A stretch of 64,000 nt of DNA from Streptomyces sp. 1222.5 (GTDB lineage: Bacteria > Actinomycetota > Actinomycetes > Streptomycetales > Streptomycetaceae). The stretch is from positions 4,710,001 to 4,774,000 of the forward strand of contig NZ_FNSZ01000001.1 of assembly GCF_900105245.1 (NCBI RefSeq), read 5' to 3'. The notes under the pieces were generated by a model. That model ran no database searches, was not told where the DNA came from, and was given only the letters and a program-made list of their open reading frames with translations. Both the position numbers and the translations under genes were made by a program. This document shows, piece by piece, positions 58,218 to 64,000 of the stretch; positions within the stretch are counted from its first letter, which is position 1; each line of letters starts with the position of its first letter.

Positions 58218-60555
58218 GGAGCCGGACCGCACCCCTCTTGTGCAGCGGATCGTTGCCGTTGCCGCACTTCGGGGACTGGATGCAGGACGGGCAGCCGGCC
58301 TCGCACTCGCAGGAGGCGATGGCCTCCCGGGTGGCGGCGAGCCAGGCACGGGCGGTGTGGAAGGCGCGCTCCGCGAAGCCCGCGCCGCCGGGATGGCCGT
58401 CGTAGACGAACACGGTGGGCAGGAGGGTGTCCGGGTGCAGCGGCACCGAGACACCGCCGATGTCCCAGCGGTCGCAGGTCGCGAAGAGGGGCAGCATGCC
58501 GATCGAGGCGTGCTCGGCGGCGTGCAGGGAGCCGCCGAGGATCTCCGGGATGATCCGGGCCTCGTCCAGCTGGTCCTCGGTGACCGTCCACCACACCGCG
58601 CGGGTGCGCAGCGTGCGGGGAGGGAGGTCGAGTTTGGTCTCGCCCAGCACTTCACCGGTGATGAGGCGCCTGCGCAGGTAGGAGACGACCTGGTTGGTGA
58701 CCTCGACGGACCCGAAGCACAGGCGGCCGGAGCCCCAGGGGATCTCGGTGTCCGTCTCCAGGATCGAGATCGCGGTGGTGTCGCGGGCGACCGTCGAGTA
58801 CGGCGGGTCGGCCTGTTCGACGAGGGCCACCGAGTCCTCCAGGTCCAAGGTGCGCACCAGATAGGTGCGGCCCTGGTGCAGGTGGACCGCGCCCTCGTGG
58901 ACCGTGGAGTGCGCGGCGCCCGCGTCGACGGTGCCGAGCAGGCGGCCGGTGCCGGTCTCGACGACCTGCACCGGGCGGCCGCCGGCGCCGCGGATGTCGG
59001 TCAGGTCGGCGGCCCGCTCCCGGCGCGTCCAGTGCCAGGCCTTGGTCCGCCGGCGCAGCAGCTTCGCGGCCTCCAGCTGCGGCAGCACATCCGCGCAGGC
59101 GGGGCCGAAGAGGTCCAGGTCCTCCTCGGTCAGCGGGATCTCGGCGGCGGCCGCGCACAGGTGCGGGGCGAGGACGTAGGGGTTGTCGGGGTCGAGGACG
59201 GTGGATTCGACCGGCCGGTCGAACAACGCCTCGGGATGGTGGACCAGGAAGGTGTCCAGCGGGTCGTCCCGGGCCACCATGACGGCCAGGGCGCCCTGTC
59301 CGGAGCGGCCCGCGCGGCCCGCCTGCTGCCACAGGGAGGCGCGGGTGCCCGGATAACCGGCGATCACCACCGCGTCCAGGCCGGAGACGTCCACGCCCAG
59401 CTCCAGGGCGGTGGTGGCCGCGAGACCGAGGAGTTCCCCGGAGTGCAGGGCGCGTTCCAGGGCCCGGCGCTCCTCGGGGAGGTAGCCGCCCCGGTAGGCC
59501 GCGACACGCCGGACCAGGGACCGGTCGACCTCGGCCAGTTTCTCCTGGGCGATCACCGAGATCAGCTCGGCGCCGCGCCGGGAGCGGACGAAGGCGACCG
59601 AGCGCACGCCCTGCACGGTCAGGTCGGTCAGGAGGTCGGCGGTCTCGGCGGTGGCGGTCCGCCGTACGGGCGCGCCCTTCTCGCCGTGCAGCTCGGTGAG
59701 CGGGGGCTCCCAGAGGGCGAAGACGAGCTCACCGCGCGGGGAGGCGTCGTCGGCGACCTCGACCACCGGCAGGCCGGTCAGCCGCCGGGCGGCGACGGCG
59801 GGCTCGGCGGCGGTCGCCGAGGCCAGCAGGAAGACCGGCGAGGAGCCGTAGCGGGCGCACAGGCGGCGCAGCCGGCGCAGCACCTGGGCGACGTGCGAGC
59901 CGAAGACGCCCCGGTAGGTGTGGCACTCGTCGATGACGACGTACCGGAGCGACTTCAGGAAGGAGGACCAGCGCGGGTGGGACGGGAGTATCCCGCGGTG
60001 GAGCATGTCGGGGTTGGTCAGGACGTAGTTGGCGTACTGGCGGACCCACTCGCGTTCCTCGAACGGAGTGTCGCCGTCGTACACGGCTGGGCGAACGGCA
60101 TTGCCCAAAGGTTGTGAAAGTTCCTTCACCGACCGGCACTGGTCAGCGGCGAGCGCCTTGGTGGGGGACAGGTACAGGGCCGTGGCGCCGCGTCCGTTCG
60201 GCGCCTCGGAACCGTCCAGAAGGGTGGAAAGGACGGGGACGAGGTAGGCGAGGGACTTGCCGGAGGCCGTGCCGGTGGCGACGACCACCGATTCGCCGTC
60301 CAGGGCGTGCTCGGCGGCCCGGGCCTGATGGGCCCACGGGTGCTCGATGCCGCACGCCTGCACGGCCGCGATCACTTCTGGGCGAATCCGGTCTGGCCAG
60401 ACGGCATGGCGGCCCGCGCGCGGGGGCAAGTGCTCCGTATGAGTGATGCGCGCAGACCGGCTCGGCCCGGAGGCGAGGCGGTCCAGGACCGTGCCCGGAG
60501 ACGGGCGGGACGCCGGGTCCGCCGGGGTTCGATCGGATCGGTGATTCTTGGCCAT
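57853..60555 (-). CDS. DEAD/DEAH helicase, MrfA/YprA-like, with repeat tail
   Basis: 900 aa from the ATG at 60555; an ATG at 60636 would add 27 residues. Helicase motifs include ATGTASGKSLAY (I), DECHTYRG (II) and LLASATAAEP (III). C-terminal DUF1998-type cysteines CECEAGCPSCIQSPKCGNG form a metal site. MrfA-type helicases repair mitomycin adducts; a mycobacterial relative is Rv3649. The last ~85 residues are pentapeptides (DQGAH, DREAR, EREFP, DHEAP) read from the 15-bp array opposite the tadG-like gene. Divergent from bldG. Confidence 0.88.
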   Translation of the reverse strand: MAKNHRSDRTPADPASRPSPGTVLDRLASGPSRSARITHTEHLPPRAGRHAVWPDRIRPEVIAAVQACGIEHPWAHQARAAEHALDGESVVVATGTASGKSLAYLVPVLSTLLDGSEAPNGRGATALYLSPTKALAADQCRSVKELSQPLGNAVRPAVYDGDTPFEEREWVRQYANYVLTNPDMLHRGILPSHPRWSSFLKSLRYVVIDECHTYRGVFGSHVAQVLRRLRRLCARYGSSPVFLLASATAAEPAVAARRLTGLPVVEVADDASPRGELVFALWEPPLTELHGEKGAPVRRTATAETADLLTDLTVQGVRSVAFVRSRRGAELISVIAQEKLAEVDRSLVRRVAAYRGGYLPEERRALERALHSGELLGLAATTALELGVDVSGLDAVVIAGYPGTRASLWQQAGRAGRSGQGALAVMVARDDPLDTFLVHHPEALFDRPVESTVLDPDNPYVLAPHLCAAAAEIPLTEEDLDLFGPACADVLPQLEAAKLLRRRTKAWHWTRRERAADLTDIRGAGGRPVQVVETGTGRLLGTVDAGAAHSTVHEGAVHLHQGRTYLVRTLDLEDSVALVEQADPPYSTVARDTTAISILETDTEIPWGSGRLCFGSVEVTNQVVSYLRRRLITGEVLGETKLDLPPRTLRTRAVWWTVTEDQLDEARIIPEILGGSLHAAEHASIGMLPLFATCDRWDIGGVSVPLHPDTLLPTVFVYDGHPGGAGFAERAFHTARAWLAATREAIASCECEAGCPSCIQSPKCGNGNDPLHKRGAVRLLTVLLRGAPEEKEGHDPQEGRAGREGPLSEGAESREAGRRDPASQDAPDQGTPGRGTPGRGAPAHGTPDQGAHDQGAHDQGASDREARHREAPEREFPDREAPDHEAPDLEAPDPRQVPNR
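57881..58120. repeat. 15-bp tandem repeat array (about 16 units) in both convergent genes
   Basis: About sixteen 15-nt units, most beginning GGAGCC/TGAGCC, with three near-identical neighbours (57971-58015, core GAGCCCCCTGGTCA). Because 15 is divisible by three, all six frames stay open. The units encode Pro/Gly-rich peptides on the plus strand and Asp/Arg/Glu/Ala-rich peptides on the minus strand. Confidence 0.88.
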
Positions 60556-60717
60556 CGGCACCGAGTGTGTCACTGACGTGACGGACAATGGAGTCAAGGC
60601 GTCGTGCACGCCTGCCGGTAAGTGATTGAATGCCATCGCGGCTGGCGTTGCGTCCCGGGGGCCGCAAGCCGAGGTGCCCGAGGGGCGACCGCTCGATAGC
60701 AAGGTGCTGGAGGATCC

Positions 60718-61059
60718 GTGGACCTGTCCCTGTCGACCCGTACCGTCGGCGATCGTACGGTCGTCGAGGTCGGTGGCGAAATCGATGTATACACCGCGCC
60801 CAAGCTGCGCGAGCAGCTGGTCGAGCTGGTGAACGACGGCAATTTCCATCTTGTCGTCGACATGGAGGGCGTGGACTTCCTCGACTCCACCGGTCTCGGC
60901 GTGCTGGTCGGCGGCCTGAAGCGAGTGCGTGCCCACGAGGGCTCGCTGCGCCTGGTCTGCAACCAGGAGCGCATTCTCAAGATCTTCCGTATCACCGGCC
61001 TCACCAAGGTGTTCCCGATCCACACCTCGGTCGAGGAAGCGGTGGCGGCCACCGACTGA
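60718..61059 (+). CDS. bldG: Anti-anti-sigma factor BldG
   Basis: 113 aa, GTG after GGAGGA. STAS fold with Ser57 in FLDSTGLG, the phosphorylation site known for BldG. Phosphorylation by anti-sigma kinases controls partner-sigma release; in Streptomyces bldG is required for aerial growth and antibiotics. The kinase-like gene follows. It is divergent from the helicase over ~160 bp. Confidence 0.95.
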   Translation: MDLSLSTRTVGDRTVVEVGGEIDVYTAPKLREQLVELVNDGNFHLVVDMEGVDFLDSTGLGVLVGGLKRVRAHEGSLRLVCNQERILKIFRITGLTKVFPIHTSVEEAVAATD

Positions 61060-61225
61060 CCCTGGGCCGTTCGCCGGCGTCGGGCTCCGTGAGGGGCCCG
61101 GGCGTCGGCCGGTCCCGTCCTGGGCCGCGCAAGACGTGGCGGCCCGGGACACCGAAGTACACAGGGGGTGCGGGTCCTCGGCGGCCCCACCCCCGACCGC
61201 ACGCCCGTAGCCGCGAGGGGGATGC

Positions 61226-61660
61226 ATGGCCACCGTCGAACTCCGCTTCAGCGCGCTGCCCGAGCACGTCAGGACCGCCCGTCTGGTGGCGGCGGCGGTG
61301 GCGCGCAGGGCCGGGGTGGACGAGGCGGTCCTGGACGAGGTCCGGCTCGCCGTCGGCGAGGCCTGCTCCCGTGCCGTGGGACTGCACCGGAGCCACGAGA
61401 TCACGACTCCGGTGAAGGTGGCGCTGATCGAGGAGGAGAAACAGTTCTCCATCGAGGTCGGCGACGAGGCCCCGCACGCCTCCGCGGGCGGCGACACGCC
61501 CGGGGGCGCCCAGGAGAGTGACGTGGAGGCCGAGGAGGACGAGATGGGGCTCGCGGTCATCAGCGGCCTCGTCGACGACGTCGAGGTGACCACCGGGCGC
61601 AACGGCGGACTGATCCGTATGACCTGGCCGGCCACACCGCCGGCCGCGGCCGCGCTCTAG
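61226..61660 (+). CDS. Anti-sigma factor-type ATPase partner of BldG
   Basis: 144 aa. The SpoIIAB/RsbW-like N-box DEVRLAVGEACSRAV (about 36-50) and a later GLAVISGLVDDVEV are visible. The linker (SAGGDTPGGAQESDVEAEE) is acidic, and the G boxes are reduced, so kinase activity is uncertain. From memory it corresponds to SCO3548, co-transcribed with bldG. A strong terminator follows. Confidence 0.88.
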   Translation: MATVELRFSALPEHVRTARLVAAAVARRAGVDEAVLDEVRLAVGEACSRAVGLHRSHEITTPVKVALIEEEKQFSIEVGDEAPHASAGGDTPGGAQESDVEAEEDEMGLAVISGLVDDVEVTTGRNGGLIRMTWPATPPAAAAL

Positions 61661-61683
61661 CCGCCAGGCACCTCACGACCCCC

Positions 61684-61719
61684 AGGGCCCTGCTGAGCAG
61701 GGCCCTTCGGTGTTTTTCG
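61684..61719 (+). terminator. bldG operon terminator
   Basis: An 11-bp perfect stem (61684-61694 with 61696-61706) is followed by TCGGTGTTTTT. It begins 24 nt after the stop. Confidence 0.92.
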
Positions 61720-61735
61720 GCGACATCCGGGAATT

Positions 61736-61916
61736 CGTGAAGGAATTCACGATCAATAGACCGATAATTGGATCAAGAGCCAATGCGGTCGTCAATGCTT
61801 TTGGGGCATTACCGCTTTCGGGTTCCCCGGCGTGACCTCGATCATTTGCTGAAGGGCACGAGAAGGCCGATTCCGTTTACCGTCCCCTGTTTAGATCACT
61901 CGCGGGTACCTAGAAT
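61736..61916 (+). promoter_or_regulatory. hppA promoter region
   Basis: An inverted repeat CGTGAA-GGAA-TTCACG (61736-61751) lies upstream, and TAGAAT (61911-61916) is a good -10 placed ~40 nt before the start. The interval is AT-richer than coding DNA. No gene is present between 61722 and 61958. Confidence 0.5.
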
Positions 61917-61958
61917 CCGTCCACATCTTGAGCTCAGCCCAAGCGTCAAGGAGGACGA

Positions 61959-64000
61959 ATGGCGGGGCTTTCTACCCCTCATCAGTTGGGTCACCCGACA
62001 AATCTCGCTGCCGCGGTACTGACCGACGACAACAGGATCATCGTGGCGGTGATCGCGGCGGTCGCCCTGGCCGCGCTCGTGGTCGCGGGGATCCTGGTGC
62101 GCCAGGTGCTGGCCGCCGGCGAAGGCACCGACAGCATGAAGCGGATCGCGGAGGCGGTCCAGGAAGGTGCCAAGGCGTACCTCGCCCGGCAGCTGCGCAC
62201 GCTCGGCGTATTCGCCGTCGTCGTCTTCTTCCTGCTCCTGCTGCTGCCCGCGGACGACTGGAATCAGCGTGCCGGACGGTCGGTGTTCTTCCTGATCGGA
62301 GCCGTTTTCTCGGCGGCCACCGGTTATATCGGCATGTGGCTCGCCGTGCGCAGCAATGTGCGTGTCGCCGCCGCGGCCCGGGAAGCCACTCCGGCTCCGG
62401 GCGAACCCCAGAAAGATCTCACCACCGTCTCGCACACCGCGATGAAGATCGCATTTCGCACGGGCGGCGTCGTCGGCATGTTCACGGTGGGCCTCGGCCT
62501 GCTGGGCGCCTCCTGCGTGGTGCTGGTCTACGCGGCCGACGCGCCGAAGGTGCTGGAGGGTTTCGGCCTCGGCGCCGCCCTGATCGCGATGTTCATGCGG
62601 GTGGGCGGCGGCATCTTCACCAAGGCCGCCGACGTCGGCGCCGACCTGGTCGGCAAGGTCGAGCAGGGCATTCCGGAGGACGACCCGCGCAATGCCGCGA
62701 CCATCGCCGACAACGTGGGCGACAACGTCGGCGACTGCGCGGGCATGGCGGCCGACCTGTTCGAGTCGTACGCCGTCACCCTGGTGGCCGCGCTCATCCT
62801 CGGCAAGGCCGCCTTCGGCGACTCCGGTCTGGCCTTCCCGCTGCTGGTGCCCGCCATCGGCGTGATCACGGCGATGATCGGCATCTTCGCGGTGGCCCCC
62901 CGGCGCTCCGACCGCAGCGGCATGAGCGCGATCAACCGCGGGTTCTTCATCTCCGCGGTGATCTCCCTCGTGCTGGTGGCGGTCGCGGTCTTCGTCTACC
63001 TGCCGTCGTCGTACGCGGACCTCGGCGGCGTCACCGACGCGGCCATCAAGGCCAAGGACGGCGACCCGCGGATCCTCGCGCTGGTCGCGGTGGCCATCGG
63101 CATCCTGCTGGCCGCCGTCATCCAGCAGCTGACCGGCTACTTCACCGAGACCAACCGCCGCCCGGTCCGGGACATCGGCAAGACGTCCCTCACGGGCCCG
63201 GCGACCGTCATCCTCTCCGGCATCTCGCTGGGCCTGGAGTCGGCCGTCTACACCGCCCTGCTGATCGGGCTCGGGGTGTACGGCGCGTTCCTGCTCGGCG
63301 GCACGTCGATCATGCTGGCGCTGTTCGCGGTCGCCCTGGCCGGCACCGGTCTGCTCACCACGGTCGGCGTGATCGTCGCCATGGACACCTTCGGGCCGGT
63401 CTCCGACAACGCCCAGGGCATCGCCGAGATGTCCGGTGACGTCGAGGGTGCGGGCGCGCAGGTGCTCACGAACCTGGACGCGGTCGGCAACACGACCAAG
63501 GCCATCACCAAGGGCATCGCCATCGCCACCGCCGTACTCGCCGCGTCGGCGCTGTTCGGGTCGTACCGCGACGCGATCACCACCAACGTGCAGGACGTCG
63601 GGGTGAAACTGAGCGGACCCGGGGCGCCGCTGAGCCTGTCGCTGGACATCTCGCAGCCCAACAACCTCGTCGGCCTCATCGCGGGCGCCGCGGTCGTCTT
63701 CCTCTTCTCCGGACTGGCCATCAACGCCGTGTCCCGCTCGGCGGGTTCGGTGGTCTTCGAGGTGCGGCGGCAGTTCCGTGAGAAGCCCGGGATCATGGAC
63801 TACAGCGAGACGCCCGAGTACGGCAAGGTCGTCGACATCTGCACCAAGGACGCCCTGCGGGAGCTGGCCACGCCAGGTCTGCTCGCCGTCATGGCACCGA
63901 TCTTCGTCGGGTTCACGCTCGGCGTCGGCTCGCTGGGCTCCTACCTGGCCGGCGCCATCGGCGCGGGCACGCTGATGGCGGTGTTCCTCGCCAACTCCGG
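61959..64000 (+). CDS. hppA: H+-translocating pyrophosphatase (truncated by window edge)
   Basis: The ATG follows AAGGAGGACGA. At least 680 codons are inside the window; full length would be ~800 aa. Many helices are present, with the PPi-binding DVGADLVGKVE and EDDPRNAATIADNVGDNVGD signatures. The GNTTKAITKG segment has Lys where K+-dependent enzymes have Ala, so this is a K+-independent type. It couples PPi hydrolysis to proton export and so links to the phosphate metabolism of the region. The last bases are codons of the gene, no stop seen. Confidence 0.95.
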   Translation, partial: MAGLSTPHQLGHPTNLAAAVLTDDNRIIVAVIAAVALAALVVAGILVRQVLAAGEGTDSMKRIAEAVQEGAKAYLARQLRTLGVFAVVVFFLLLLLPADDWNQRAGRSVFFLIGAVFSAATGYIGMWLAVRSNVRVAAAAREATPAPGEPQKDLTTVSHTAMKIAFRTGGVVGMFTVGLGLLGASCVVLVYAADAPKVLEGFGLGAALIAMFMRVGGGIFTKAADVGADLVGKVEQGIPEDDPRNAATIADNVGDNVGDCAGMAADLFESYAVTLVAALILGKAAFGDSGLAFPLLVPAIGVITAMIGIFAVAPRRSDRSGMSAINRGFFISAVISLVLVAVAVFVYLPSSYADLGGVTDAAIKAKDGDPRILALVAVAIGILLAAVIQQLTGYFTETNRRPVRDIGKTSLTGPATVILSGISLGLESAVYTALLIGLGVYGAFLLGGTSIMLALFAVALAGTGLLTTVGVIVAMDTFGPVSDNAQGIAEMSGDVEGAGAQVLTNLDAVGNTTKAITKGIAIATAVLAASALFGSYRDAITTNVQDVGVKLSGPGAPLSLSLDISQPNNLVGLIAGAAVVFLFSGLAINAVSRSAGSVVFEVRRQFREKPGIMDYSETPEYGKVVDICTKDALRELATPGLLAVMAPIFVGFTLGVGSLGSYLAGAIGAGTLMAVFLANS

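Noticed and set aside
57853..61635. A 1260-codon frame extending the helicase N-terminus
   Set aside because: The extension runs antisense through bldG and its partner; helicase homology starts after 60555.

Overview
The window is a stretch of high-GC actinobacterial chromosome, almost certainly Streptomyces. The evidence is a 23S-5S rRNA end, a mycothiol synthase (mshD), a bldG/anti-sigma pair, a proton-pumping pyrophosphatase, an 11-nt-repeat PHO box, and frequent GTG starts with 4-nt ATGA/GTGA overlaps. I see no prophage, insertion sequence, CRISPR array or tRNA. Comparisons with S. coelicolor (SCO numbers) are from memory and were not checked.

Region 1 (1-9.6 kb): the 3' part of a 23S rRNA gene, 5S rRNA and a 16-bp terminator stem, then an isochorismatase-type hydrolase and a GNAT acetyltransferase. 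A minus-strand cluster follows that resembles a stripped-down type IV secretion system: VirB2-like, VirB8-like, VirB6-like, an SCO6880-family protein, a VirB4 ATPase and a VirD4-like protein with no P-loop.

Region 2 (9.9-16.2 kb): a TetR/SDR divergent pair sharing palindromes, a secreted trypsin-like protease, a lytic transglycosylase-NlpC/P60 wall hydrolase, a PAP2 phosphatase and a Tat/lipoprotein berberine-bridge oxidase.

Region 3 (16.4-34.9 kb) is a phosphate hub. It holds pstSCAB behind a four-unit PHO box, pit with its PhoU-like partner, csoR, small proteins, Nudix-CHAD-ppk in one minus-strand run, a GntR/ABC-2 operon, mshD and a secreted 5'-nucleotidase. The pst-to-csoR block appears inverted relative to S. 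coelicolor.

Region 4 (34.9-36.3 kb) looks like a synteny junction. Two related tiny basic-protein genes lie here. The second runs in frame into the remnant of an ABC exporter that has an internal deletion and a mutated Walker A.

Region 5 (36.3-50.8 kb): nth, Nudix, a MarP-like membrane protease, an epoxide-hydrolase-like/holin/nhaA minus-strand group, acs, a SulP-carbonic anhydrase fusion, a deacetylase-like lipoprotein, a MinD/CooC-type ATPase, and a degenerate Fic protein whose ATG sits at the centre of a perfect 24-bp palindrome.

Region 6 (51.1-64 kb): a HAD hydrolase, a 592-bp leader with a possible 21-codon leaderless ORF and two strong hairpins, then a compact tad pilus locus (cpaE, tadA, tadB, tadC, a pilin-like peptide, tadE, tadG-like). 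Next are an MrfA-like helicase, bldG, its kinase-like partner and the start of hppA. The tadG-like gene carries two 15-bp repeat arrays, and the second overlaps the convergent helicase gene.
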